Shown: positions 1-5,771, numbered from the stretch's first letter. The stretch is 6,872 nucleotides of DNA from Candidatus Anoxychlamydiales bacterium (GCA_011064865.1 JAAKFX010000087.1:1-6872), one strand, 5' to 3'. Numbers and translations: made by a program. Notes: generated by a model from the letters alone, not told the origin.

Positions 1-587
1 CTGGCAAAAAAGAAAACAGCTATTATTCCGGCCAGCATCAGAGCTCGTGTTTTGCTTGGCCTTGCGATGAAATAAACAACCGCCGCTGCTATTGGGACTC
101 TGGCAATCGAAACACCGATATGTAGCGCTGCAGGTAGCCACGCGTACCACTGGTCGGGTTTCTTCAGCTCGGGTAGCACGATCCAGAACACCAGGCCGGT
201 CTGTGCGACCTGTGAAGCATTCAGGCTCATCAGCGGTGGCCTGACATCGCCCCATGTCGTGAAGGCCGCGTACATCTGAATCCCAGATCCGGCAATCATT
301 CCGACAACGAATGAATATGTGTCCCAGCCTGATCGTATGTGGCGACCGATGATGAACAACGAAAGCACGATCGTTCCCATCGCAATTGGCATTAACGGCT
401 CAATTGATCCGATCGATGTCAGGTAAATCGCACCGGCCAGCAGCAACCCGGGCATTGGCGGTGACCGCTTGGCCTTCCATGTGATCCAGAGCGCCCATCC
501 GATGAACACGGCGGAAATGATCAGGTAACCGCTGGCAAACGTGCCAACCATCAACAGGGCGCCAAAGACAACGCAACGATTACTCAA
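1..587 (-). CDS. Polytopic membrane protein, unknown function (3' end cut by window edge)
   Basis: An open frame of 195 residues runs off the left edge without a stop. It is very hydrophobic, with roughly six to seven likely membrane segments: about residues 6-37 (one or two spans), 47-60, 65-81, 92-109, 130-139, 150-174 and 182-195. Short polar loops carry Arg/Lys/Trp (for example RHIRSGWD at 82-89 and ELKKPDQW at 140-147). I see no transporter or enzyme motif and do not recognise the family. The start is taken as TTG at 585-587, which overlaps the TGA stop of the upstream gene in a TTGA junction; a GGTGA sequence 6 bases upstream can serve as Shine-Dalgarno. That arrangement implies translational coupling with the 168-residue gene. 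GC is near 50%, unlike the operon from about 1600 onward, so this gene probably comes from another genome. The frame being open and hydrophobic throughout makes a real gene likely; its function is unknown. Confidence 0.6.
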   Translation of the reverse strand, partial: MSNRCVVFGALLMVGTFASGYLIISAVFIGWALWITWKAKRSPPMPGLLLAGAIYLTSIGSIEPLMPIAMGTIVLSLFIIGRHIRSGWDTYSFVVGMIAGSGIQMYAAFTTWGDVRPPLMSLNASQVAQTGLVFWIVLPELKKPDQWYAWLPAALHIGVSIARVPIAAAVVYFIARPSKTRALMLAGIIAVFFFA

Positions 588-1090
588 TATTCGTCACCCG
601 GCGACCAGACACCAGCCTGCCATTCCGCCAGCTTATCTTCCGGCGGGAGTGCGTAAACCATCCCTTTACCACCACGCTTTGAAGTCAACCCAATACCAAG
701 CAGATGCCTGCCAATTACGCGCGAATCGATCGGTGGTCCTTTTACCGGGATGTTCAATTCTTCTTTCAGGGTGATAGCAAAACTCTTCGGAGTGATACTG
801 GACCCACCTGCGTTGACGAGCTGCGGAATAATGTCGAGTTTTAACCGCTCGTCGAACTCGTCCCATGTTGAGCCCAGCCGTTGTATTTCCTTGTGTTCGA
901 TGAGATCGGCCTTCGTGGTTGTTATAACCTCTGTCAGATCAGCGATCGAATTCGTATCGTAATATTTATAAACATCGCTTATTCCGACGATGTGCTGCAC
1001 AAAGCCTTTTCTACCATCAATCCTATTTTGATCATCAATTAATGGTCTAATAATAGTTGTGACACTAGAAATTGTATTTGTTATACTCAC
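584..1090 (-). CDS. 168-residue protein with winged-helix-like C-terminus, possibly a chimeric frame
   Basis: The start is GTG at 1088-1090, preceded by AAGGA at 1099-1103 with 8-base spacing, which supports it over any internal start. The C-terminal part, about residues 75-150, looks like a helical domain ending in a recognition-helix/wing pattern (VIGRHLLGIGLTSKRGGKG, 125-143), the kind found at the C-terminus of phage or plasmid primase/helicase and replication proteins. This is a fold impression, not a family assignment. No catalytic motif is visible. The first 28 codons are AT-rich (ATA, ATT, AGA, TTA), whereas from about codon 29 (near 1006) codons become GC-rich (CTG, GCC, ATC, CGG, CTC). 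The N-terminus and the rest may therefore come from different genomes joined in frame. The stop overlaps the start of the membrane-protein gene downstream, so the two are probably cotranslated. The frame is well supported; that it is one natural protein is doubtful. Confidence 0.55.
   Translation of the reverse strand: MSITNTISSVTTIIRPLIDDQNRIDGRKGFVQHIVGISDVYKYYDTNSIADLTEVITTTKADLIEHKEIQRLGSTWDEFDERLKLDIIPQLVNAGGSSITPKSFAITLKEELNIPVKGPPIDSRVIGRHLLGIGLTSKRGGKGMVYALPPEDKLAEWQAGVWSPGDEY
985..1025. other. Probable composition junction inside an open frame (approximate)
   Basis: Left of about 1006 the DNA is close to 50% GC with codons such as CTG, GCC and ATC. Right of it the DNA is strongly AT-rich. 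The change takes place within a few codons, around codon 29 of the 168-residue frame, and not at a gene boundary. I see no transposon end, target duplication or tRNA att-like sequence here. A chimeric join is the leading explanation; the exact base cannot be fixed by eye. Confidence 0.4.
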
Positions 1091-1111
1091 GTTTATAATC
1101 CTTTTTATCTA

Positions 1112-1372
1112 TTATAATGATTTTAATCCGCTTGTTCTTATATAATCTTTATTAACTCGATCATCCCATTGGGCTTGAGCATTAGTAGCACTTAAATCTT
1201 GTGTATTTTTACCAGCGAAAAGATAAAATCTTGAATTTACTGTTCCAGTAACTAATCTCATAATTACTCCAGAACCACCTGGTCTTTCGAATAAATAATA
1301 ATCAAAACCGCCTTCATTTAAAGATTCCTCATTAACTTCACAACCATCTAAAATACTTGTATATCTTGACAT
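1112..1372 (-). CDS. 86-residue hypothetical protein, phage-like gene style
   Basis: This small protein starts MSRYTSILDG and ends SGLKSL. It has no signal peptide and no membrane segment. It is rich in Gly, Asn, Asp and aromatic residues, with a stretch from about residue 24 to 53 (YYLFERPGGSG, then VIMRLVTGTVNSRFYLF) that could be beta-rich. I do not recognise it. The start is the ATG at 1370-1372, because GAGGG at 1379-1383 lies 6 bases upstream. A longer frame from 1402 would add ten Lys-rich residues, encode the Shine-Dalgarno itself and overlap the upstream stop, so it is unlikely. The next gene starts 21 bases beyond the stop, also with a good ribosome site. Tight packing of small genes with strong sites suggests a phage-type transcription unit, but that is inference only. 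Confidence 0.5.
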   Translation of the reverse strand: MSRYTSILDGCEVNEESLNEGGFDYYLFERPGGSGVIMRLVTGTVNSRFYLFAGKNTQDLSATNAQAQWDDRVNKDYIRTSGLKSL

Positions 1373-1378
1373 ATTTTT

Positions 1379-1383
1379 CCCTC
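1379..1383 (-). promoter_or_regulatory. Shine-Dalgarno GAGGG deciding the 86-residue gene's start
   Basis: GAGGG on the minus strand sits 6 bases before the ATG at 1370-1372. It selects that ATG over the in-frame ATG at 1400-1402, which lies upstream of this site and inside the end of the preceding frame. Confidence 0.55.
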
Positions 1384-1391
1384 TTTTATAT

Positions 1392-1595
1392 TTATTTTTC
1401 AATCAAAATATCTAAATTCAACATGTCTAAAGGAGATAATTTTATATCACCCAAATCATTTAATTTGACTTTAGTTACTTCAATTTCTACTTCTATATCT
1501 AATAGATCTCCAATGTCTTTTGTAAAAGTCTTTACATTTTCTTGTTTAATTGAAATTTTATTTTCTTTTTCTTCTCCATATTTAATGAAAAGTAA
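1392..1595 (-). CDS. Unrecognised 67-residue C-terminal segment read in frame from rplJ
   Basis: After the last L10-like residues (ALEEKKQ, ending near 1596) the same frame continues for 67 codons to a TAA at 1392-1394. This segment (LLFIKYGEEKENK at its start, LDMLNLDILIEK at its end) is acidic and Lys-rich, with alternating Val/Ile/Glu in the middle. It has no counterpart in L10, which normally stops within a few residues of this point (172 residues in C. trachomatis, as recalled). It is followed 19 bases later by the 86-residue gene. I read it as the 3' end of a different, possibly phage-type gene whose 5' part is missing, joined to rplJ at about 1596. An extended natural L10 is the alternative and seems less likely. 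The first in-frame ATG of the open frame is at 1710-1712, which lies within L10 sequence. Confidence 0.4.
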   Translation of the reverse strand, partial: LLFIKYGEEKENKISIKQENVKTFTKDIGDLLDIEVEIEVTKVKLNDLGDIKLSPLDMLNLDILIEK

Positions 1596-1620
1596 TTGTT
1601 TCTTTTCTTCAAGTGCATAA
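1580..1620. other. Probable junction between rplJ 3' end and unrelated AT-rich DNA (approximate)
   Basis: L10 similarity ends near 1596 and no L10 stop codon appears. The gene expected next in this operon, rplL, is absent from everything to the left, as is rpoB. Both sides are AT-rich, so composition does not mark the point; only loss of homology and of gene order does. No inverted repeat or transposase is present. Confidence 0.5.
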
Positions 1621-2093
1621 ATTACACTTGTAAGAAGGCTATTCATTACAGATACAGTATTTTGCATTGGAGCTTCCAAAACTGATAAGAATTGAGCTCT
1701 AAGCTCATTCATAGATGGTAATTTAGATAAGATTAAAAGATCTTCTTTATTATAACTTTTATCTTCTATTTCCCCTCTTATAACTTCTTATTTTTCACTT
1801 TGTTGTGAAAATTCGAAAATAGCCTTAATAGCATTAATAGGATCATCTTTTATAAAAATAATAGCTATTTGCCCATCTAACTCTTGAATTTTGCTGTATC
1901 CTTTGTTTTCAAAAGCCTTCAAAAAAATTCTTTTTTTTACAACTTCCATTTCGGATAAATTTTTTGAAAGTACAGATCTAAAATCCCATGATTCTTTTGC
2001 ATTAATATTTTCATATTTTGTAATAACTAAAGATTTAGCTCTCTCAATTTTCTCTTCAATCTCTTCTAATAATAGTTTTTTCTCATCTCTCAT
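1596..2093 (-). pseudogene. rplJ: 50S ribosomal protein L10, interrupted by an in-frame stop
   Basis: L10 anchors the L7/L12 dimers to the ribosome: its N-terminal domain binds 23S rRNA with L11, and its C-terminal helix carries the L7/L12 dimers. The ATG at 2091-2093 has AAAGG about 10 bases upstream, overlapping the end of rplA. Codons 1-101 (MRDEKKLLLEEIEEKIERAK onward) match the N-terminal domain of chlamydial L10. Codon 102 is TAA at 1788-1790. The same frame then resumes L10 (EVIRGEIEDKSYNKED, then LSKLPSMNELR, then MNSLLTSVIYALEEKK) up to about codon 166. Laid against Chlamydia L10 from memory, there is no gap and the stop falls on a leucine, so one base (TTA to TAA) explains it. As written, only a 101-residue product without the L7/L12-binding helix would form. 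L10 is normally essential, so a sequencing or assembly error near a junction is more likely than true decay. Confidence 0.75.
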
Positions 2094-2105
2094 AAGATAA
2101 CACCT

Positions 2106-2801
2106 TTAAGTAATATTTAATGTTTGCAAATCAATAGCCAAACCAGGTCCCATGGTTGACGATATCACTAAATTTTTTATATAAATTCCTTTGCTTGTAG
2201 CTGGTTTTGCCCTCGATACTGCAGCTATTAAAGTATTAAAATTTTCTAATATTTTTTTTAGATCAAAAGAAAGTTTTCCAAATATCGTATTTATCACAGC
2301 ATTTTTATCAACTTTAAAAGCAATTTTCCCACCTTTAATCTCTTTAACAGCTTTTGCAACATCTGGTGTCACAGTTCCAGATTTTGGAGTAGGCATTAAA
2401 GATCTAGGACCTAAAATTTGTCCAAGTTTTCCAACTTCTCTCATCATATCCGGAGTTGCAATAACAGCATTAAAATCGAGCCATCCACCTTTTACTTTTT
2501 CGATATATTCAGTAGAACCAGCATAGTCAGCACCGGCTTCTAGAGCCTCTTTTGCTTTATCATCTTTTGCAAAAACTAATACTTTTAAAACTTTTCCACT
2601 TCCATGAGGAAGGGATACAGTTCCTCTAACTTGTTGATCTGATTTTTTTGGATCTACGCCTAATTTGATAGATACTTCTAAAGATTCATCAAATTTCAGT
2701 TTTGGGCATTTTTTCAAAATATCTACAGCTTGATCCAATTGAAAGCTTTTTGGCTCTCCAATGATTTCAAGAACTTTTTTTGTTCTTTTTGATTTTTTCA
2801 T
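2106..2801 (-). CDS. rplA: 50S ribosomal protein L1
   Basis: L1 builds the mobile L1 stalk of the large subunit on 23S rRNA, which helps release deacylated tRNA from the E site. In many bacteria L1 also represses its own mRNA; no such RNA element was identified here. The protein is 231 residues, the usual bacterial length (about 230), and complete. The L1 signature is at 130-145 (LGPRSLMPTPKSGTVT), the N-terminal domain I motif QQVRGTVSLPHGSGK is at 56-70, and the end SSTMGPGLAID is typical of the domain I closing strand. The ATG at 2799-2801 is preceded by AAGGA about 10 bases upstream, overlapping the rplK stop; the two genes are 6 bases apart, so they are cotranscribed. Nothing in it is unusual. 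Confidence 0.97.
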   Translation of the reverse strand: MKKSKRTKKVLEIIGEPKSFQLDQAVDILKKCPKLKFDESLEVSIKLGVDPKKSDQQVRGTVSLPHGSGKVLKVLVFAKDDKAKEALEAGADYAGSTEYIEKVKGGWLDFNAVIATPDMMREVGKLGQILGPRSLMPTPKSGTVTPDVAKAVKEIKGGKIAFKVDKNAVINTIFGKLSFDLKKILENFNTLIAAVSRAKPATSKGIYIKNLVISSTMGPGLAIDLQTLNIT

Positions 2802-2807
2802 AATTTA

Positions 2808-3236
2808 TTATCCTTCTAATTCTATTCCCATTGAATTTGCGGTTCCTAGAACCATTTGAACTGCTGCCTCTAAAGAGTTTGCTCTTAAATCAGGCATTTT
2901 TCTTTTTGCAATCTTTTCAGTTACTGCTAAAGAGATTTTTCCAACTTTTTCTCTATTTGGCATTTTAGAACCTTTTTCAAGTTTTAGCTCTTGCAGAATC
3001 AATCTAGATACAGGGGGCTGCAAAGTTATAAATGAAAAAGTTCTATTTTGATACACTTCAATTACCACAGGAAGCACATCACCTGCTTGTTTTTGAGTTC
3101 TAGCATTAAAATCTTTGCAAAATGCCATAATATTTAATCCTGCAGCTCCAAGAGCTGGTCCAATTGGCGGTCCTGGATTTGCTTTTCCAGCAGCTATTTG
3201 CAGTTTTATTATTTTTACAATTTTTTTCTTTGCCAT
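2808..3236 (-). CDS. rplK: 50S ribosomal protein L11
   Basis: L11 binds the GTPase-associated region of 23S rRNA together with L10 and takes part in factor-dependent GTP hydrolysis and the stringent response. The protein is 142 residues, normal for the family. The N-terminal domain shows KLQIAAGKANPGPPIGPALG (11-30), including the conserved proline-rich helix-loop where thiopeptides bind at the L11/rRNA cleft. The C-terminal rRNA-binding domain follows from about residue 73. The ATG at 3234-3236 has AGAGG 5 bases upstream. It lies 13 bases after the nusG stop and ends in tandem TAA codons just before rplA. It forms the usual rplK-rplA pair, complete and unremarkable. Confidence 0.97.
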   Translation of the reverse strand: MAKKKIVKIIKLQIAAGKANPGPPIGPALGAAGLNIMAFCKDFNARTQKQAGDVLPVVIEVYQNRTFSFITLQPPVSRLILQELKLEKGSKMPNREKVGKISLAVTEKIAKRKMPDLRANSLEAAVQMVLGTANSMGIELEG

Positions 3237-3249
3237 TGTAGCCTCTTAA

Positions 3250-3792
3250 TTAATTTATTTCCTCTGGATTTGCTTGCTCTACTTGCCAAAACTCTAAATC
3301 ATCAACTCTTGTATCTCTTCCAAAAATGGATACAAGAACGCTAAGCCTTCCTTTTTCATGATTCACTTCTGTAACAGTTCCAATAAAATTCACAAAAACA
3401 CCTTCATTAATTTTAACATTATCGCCAACTTCAAATTTATGTTTTTGTACAACTCCTTTTTTCTTCTCTTCTAGTTCTTTTAAAATCTCTTCAACCTCTT
3501 TCTCTGTTAAAGCAGTTGGAGAGCCTCCTCCCAAAAAATCTATAACGCTCGTTGTATTTTTAACAAATGACCAAGCTTCATCTGTTAAATTCATCTTAAT
3601 AAGAATATAACCAGGCCATAGCTTTTTTTCTGTTATTTTTTGCTCGCCTTTTTTTACCTCTTGTACATTTTCAGTAGGAACTAATATCTCTTCAATGTAA
3701 GCTTCCATCCCATTTGATTTTAAATTTTCTACAAGTGTCTTTTTCACTTTTTTTTCATGTCCAGATAAAACTTGCAATACATACCATTTCAT
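3250..3792 (-). CDS. nusG: Transcription termination/antitermination factor NusG
   Basis: NusG binds the clamp of RNA polymerase through its N-terminal NGN domain. Its C-terminal KOW domain contacts Rho or ribosomal protein S10, coupling transcription with termination or translation. The protein is 180 residues, full length for the family. The NGN domain starts at MKWYVLQVLSGHEKKV and includes the conserved WPGYILIKM (59-67). A Lys/Glu-rich linker runs from about 98 to 117, and the KOW domain from about 119 to 170 (FEVGDNVKINEG, FIGTVTEV, then SIFGRDTRVDDLEF). The start lies 3 bases after the secE stop, so the two are translationally linked as in most bacteria; no strong Shine-Dalgarno is seen, consistent with coupling. 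Confidence 0.96.
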   Translation of the reverse strand: MKWYVLQVLSGHEKKVKKTLVENLKSNGMEAYIEEILVPTENVQEVKKGEQKITEKKLWPGYILIKMNLTDEAWSFVKNTTSVIDFLGGGSPTALTEKEVEEILKELEEKKKGVVQKHKFEVGDNVKINEGVFVNFIGTVTEVNHEKGRLSVLVSIFGRDTRVDDLEFWQVEQANPEEIN

Positions 3793-3795
3793 ATT

Positions 3796-4035
3796 TTACC
3801 CAAAAACCAATTTCGATATTAAATTAATTAAATGCAGAGCATTTTTAATAAATAGATCCCCAACGTAAATAGCGAGTGAGAAAAATATTGTTACTCCTAA
3901 TACTATTTTTGTACATGAAATGAGCTCAGCTTTTGATGTCCAAGTAATTTTTTTCAGCTCACTTTGAACATCACGAAAATAATTTAACTTTTTTTTCTTA
4001 ACCTTTAAATGTGTAATTTTTGAACTTGTTGTCAT
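3796..4035 (-). CDS. secE: Protein translocase subunit SecE
   Basis: SecE is the essential small subunit that clamps SecY in the inner-membrane translocon. The product is 79 residues from the start chosen here. It has a basic N-terminus (HLKVKKKKLNYF), the conserved amphipathic segment FRDVQSELKKITWTSKAELI that lies on the membrane surface, and then one membrane span (about TKIVLGVTIFFSLAIYVGDL). The family signature ELKKITWTSK is intact. The single-span form is normal for most bacteria. An ATG at 4048-4050 would add five residues (MKRNK), but the ATG at 4033-4035 has AAGGA 5 bases upstream while the outer ATG has only a weak AAGAG, so the inner start is preferred. It sits between tRNA-Trp and nusG, as in Chlamydia. 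Confidence 0.92.
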   Translation of the reverse strand: MTTSSKITHLKVKKKKLNYFRDVQSELKKITWTSKAELISCTKIVLGVTIFFSLAIYVGDLFIKNALHLINLISKLVFG

Positions 4036-4040
4036 CTTGT

Positions 4041-4045
4041 TCCTT
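4041..4045 (-). promoter_or_regulatory. Shine-Dalgarno AAGGA favouring the inner secE start
   Basis: AAGGA lies 5 bases before the ATG at 4033-4035 and inside the five extra codons of the longer reading. It argues for a 79-residue rather than an 84-residue SecE. Confidence 0.5.
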
Positions 4046-4066
4046 TTCATGTCAAACTCTTAAAAA

Positions 4067-4139
4067 CGAGTGCGGAGGGAGTCGAACCCCCGACCTGCGG
4101 CTTTGGAGGCCGCTGCTCTACCAGCTAAGCTACACACCC
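4067..4139 (-). tRNA. tRNA-Trp (anticodon CCA)
   Basis: The minus strand folds as a 73-base cloverleaf. The acceptor stem is GGGTGTG with CGCACTC, containing G-T wobbles. The D arm is GCTTAGCTGGTAGAGC and the anticodon stem GCGGC/GCCGC encloses loop CTCCAAA, giving anticodon CCA. The T arm is GGGGG-TTCGACT-CCCTC and the discriminator base is G, as expected for tryptophan. The 3' CCA is not encoded, so it must be added enzymatically. It begins only 7 bases after the tuf stop and ends about 16-30 bases before secE, so it is almost certainly processed from the operon transcript. Confidence 0.95.
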
Positions 4140-4146
4140 CAGCAAA

Positions 4147-5331
4147 TTACTCAATTATCTTAGATACTGTTCCAGCACCTATTGTTCTGCCTCCTTCACG
4201 AATCGCAAAACGCATTCCATCTTCCATTGCCACTGGGTACATTAGCTCACCAGTAATCTCAACATTATCTCCAGGCATTACCATCTCTGTTCCTTCCGGA
4301 AGAGAAACTGTACCTGTAACATCTGTTGTTCTAAAGAAAAATTGAGGACGATAACCAGTGAAAAATGGTTTATGTCTACCACCTTCATCTTTGGTTAATA
4401 CATAAATAGCTCCTTTGAATTTCTTATGGGATGTACATGTTCCTGGAGCGGCTAGAACCATTCCTCTTTCGACATCTTTTTTCTCGATTCCTCTTAGAAG
4501 AACTCCAACGTTTTCTCCTGCTCTAGCTTCATCTAATAATTTTTGGAACATTTCAAGACCAGTTGCTACTGAATCTCTAGTGTTTCTAATTCCAACGATT
4601 TGAACTTTATCATTTAATTTAATTATCCCTCTTTCTACTCTTCCTGTTACTACAGTTCCTCTACCTGAGATAGAAAAAACATCTTCTATTGGAAGTAAAA
4701 AAGGTTTCTCAACTTCTCTAATTGGCTCTGGAATTTTAGTATCGATAGCTTCAACTAGTTCTTTAATCTTTTCTTCATACTCTTTATCGCCTTCTAAAGC
4801 TTTCAAAGCAGAACCTTTTACAATAGTAACGTCTTTATAACCTTTTTCAGTTAAAAGTTCTTGAAGTTCCATTTCAACTAGCTCAACTAATTCTTCATCA
4901 CCTTTACTAATTTGATCCATTTTATTTAAGAAAACAACGATTGATGGAACACCTACTTGTTTTGCCAAAAGGATATGTTCTTTTGTTTGAGGCATAGGAC
5001 CATCTGTTGCAGCAACAACTAATATAGCTCCATCCATTTGAGCTGCACCTGTGATCATGTTTTTAACGTAATCGGCGTGACCTGGGCAATCTACGTGTGC
5101 ATAGTGACGCTTATCAGTTTCATATTCTACGTGAGATGAGTTAATAGTTATTCCACGTGTTTTTTCTTCAGGAGTGTTATCAATAGATGCATAATCTCGA
5201 TAGCTTGCGCCACCTTTTGCTGCTAAATATTTAGTTATCGCAGCAGTTAGTGTTGTCTTACCATGATCAACATGCCCGATTGTTCCGATATTTACGTGGG
5301 GTTTTGTCCTTTTAAACGCTTCTTTTGCCAT
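4147..5331 (-). CDS. tuf: Elongation factor Tu
   Basis: EF-Tu is the GTPase that delivers aminoacyl-tRNA to the ribosomal A site. The product is 394 residues, the exact length usual in Chlamydia, and complete. All G-domain motifs are present: P-loop GHVDHGKT (19-26), switch I RGITIN with Thr62, DCPGH (81-85) with the catalytic His85, NKMD (136-139) and SAL (174-176). Domains 2 and 3 follow from about residue 205, ending in the conserved FAIREGGRTIGAGTVSKIIE. The ATG at 5329-5331 has a strong Shine-Dalgarno, GGAGG at 5341-5345, 9 bases away. The gene lies between tRNA-Thr and tRNA-Trp, the order known from Chlamydiae, where it is usually the single tuf copy. Confidence 0.98.
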   Translation of the reverse strand: MAKEAFKRTKPHVNIGTIGHVDHGKTTLTAAITKYLAAKGGASYRDYASIDNTPEEKTRGITINSSHVEYETDKRHYAHVDCPGHADYVKNMITGAAQMDGAILVVAATDGPMPQTKEHILLAKQVGVPSIVVFLNKMDQISKGDEELVELVEMELQELLTEKGYKDVTIVKGSALKALEGDKEYEEKIKELVEAIDTKIPEPIREVEKPFLLPIEDVFSISGRGTVVTGRVERGIIKLNDKVQIVGIRNTRDSVATGLEMFQKLLDEARAGENVGVLLRGIEKKDVERGMVLAAPGTCTSHKKFKGAIYVLTKDEGGRHKPFFTGYRPQFFFRTTDVTGTVSLPEGTEMVMPGDNVEITGELMYPVAMEDGMRFAIREGGRTIGAGTVSKIIE

Positions 5332-5340
5332 TGTTATTTT

Positions 5341-5345
5341 CCTCC
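5341..5345 (-). promoter_or_regulatory. Strong Shine-Dalgarno GGAGG of tuf
   Basis: GGAGG stands 9 bases before the tuf ATG. It is the best ribosome site in the operon, fitting the high demand for EF-Tu, and it contrasts with infA and nusG, which show no clear site. Confidence 0.6.
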
Positions 5346-5389
5346 ATTAGGCTGAAGTAATTTTTGAAATCTATTTTTTTCTGATTTTT

Positions 5390-5461
5390 TGCCCAAAGTA
5401 GGGATTGAACCTACGACCGCTTGCTTACCATGCAAGTGCTCTACCACTGAGCTATCTGGGC
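5390..5461 (-). tRNA. tRNA-Thr (anticodon GGT)
   Basis: The minus strand forms a 72-base cloverleaf. The acceptor stem is GCCCAGA with TTTGGGC, the D arm GCTCAGTGGTAGAGC, and the anticodon stem CTTGC/GCAAG encloses loop ATGGTAA, giving anticodon GGT (reads ACC/ACT). The T arm is GTAGG-TTCAATC-CCTAC and the discriminator base is A. No 3' CCA is encoded; a run of A follows directly. It lies 76 bases after the infA stop and 58 bases before tuf, so it is probably cut out of an infA-tuf transcript or made from its own start in the preceding AT-rich gap. Confidence 0.95.
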
Positions 5462-5537
5462 CTTTTCGAAAAAAAATCATTTTAAACTTTGAAAGCATAT
5501 AAGCTTAATTTTTTAAATCAATTAAATCAATACAAAA
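5462..5537 (-). promoter_or_regulatory. AT-rich gap before tRNA-Thr, possible weak promoter
   Basis: The gap between infA and tRNA-Thr contains TTGATT-like and TATATG-like hexamers on the minus strand, but no pair with good 16-18-base spacing: the nearest pair is about 14 bases apart. An imperfect inverted repeat of TTAATT/AATTAA is present, but it has no G-C pairs and no proper terminator form. A secondary promoter for tRNA-Thr and tuf is possible; the sequence does not prove one. Confidence 0.2.
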
Positions 5538-5756
5538 TTATTTATGACGATAAATTATTCTTGCTTTTGTTAAATCGTAAGGTGACATTTCAATAGTTAC
5601 TTTATCTCCAACATAAACACGAATATTTCTCATTCTCATTTTCCCACAAAGATGTGCAAAAACTGTCATGCCATTTTCTAAAGTTACTCTAAAGCTCATA
5701 TTTGGAAGTAGTTCTTCTATAGTACCTTCTAACTTTATAGTTTCTTCTTTTGCCAT
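5538..5756 (-). CDS. infA: Translation initiation factor IF-1
   Basis: IF-1 is a small OB-fold protein that sits in the A site of the 30S subunit during initiation, helping IF-2 and IF-3 choose the start codon. The product is 72 residues, the normal length. Typical features are MAKEETIKLEGTIEELLPN at the start, FRVTLENGMTVFAHLCGKMR across the OB-fold strands, and VYVGDKVTIEMSPYDLTKAR before a basic end (IIYRHK). One cysteine (Cys37) lies where many homologues have Ser or another small residue. The ATG at 5754-5756 has only A/T upstream and no Shine-Dalgarno, suggesting a short or unstructured leader. It is the first gene of the minus-strand operon. Confidence 0.97.
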   Translation of the reverse strand: MAKEETIKLEGTIEELLPNMSFRVTLENGMTVFAHLCGKMRMRNIRVYVGDKVTIEMSPYDLTKARIIYRHK

Positions 5757-5771
5757 TTTTAATAAATTTGA

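Noticed and set aside
541..774. Plus-strand open frame of 77 codons
   Set aside because: It lies antisense to the 168-residue and membrane-protein genes, has no ribosome site and an unnatural composition; it is a shadow of the minus-strand genes.
666..866. Minus-strand open frame of 66 codons in another frame
   Set aside because: It is wholly inside the 168-residue gene, Arg/Trp-rich as expected of an out-of-frame reading, and lacks a start signal.
948..953. EcoRI site GAATTC near the composition change, as a cloning junction
   Set aside because: It lies about 50 bases inside the GC-richer side of the change, and a single six-base site occurs often by chance; no vector sequence adjoins it.
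1357..1620. Plus-strand open frame rich in Ser/Phe
   Set aside because: It is antisense to the minus-strand coding frame; Ser/Phe richness is typical of the reverse of a Lys/Glu-rich frame.
1788..1790. Stop-codon recoding (programmed readthrough or frameshift) in rplJ
   Set aside because: Both halves are in the same frame, TAA is the ordinary stop of neighbouring genes, and no readthrough context or RNA structure is visible; a base error is simpler.
2191..2526. Plus-strand open frame of 111 codons
   Set aside because: It is antisense to rplA, which is unmistakable; no initiation signal.
4070..4345. Plus-strand frame starting MRRESNPRPAALEAAALPAK
   Set aside because: Its start is the reverse complement of tRNA-Trp, a well-known false protein, and the rest is antisense to tuf.
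5462..5537. Rho-independent terminator after infA
   Set aside because: The only inverted repeat there consists of A/T pairs alone, without a stable stem followed by a T run.
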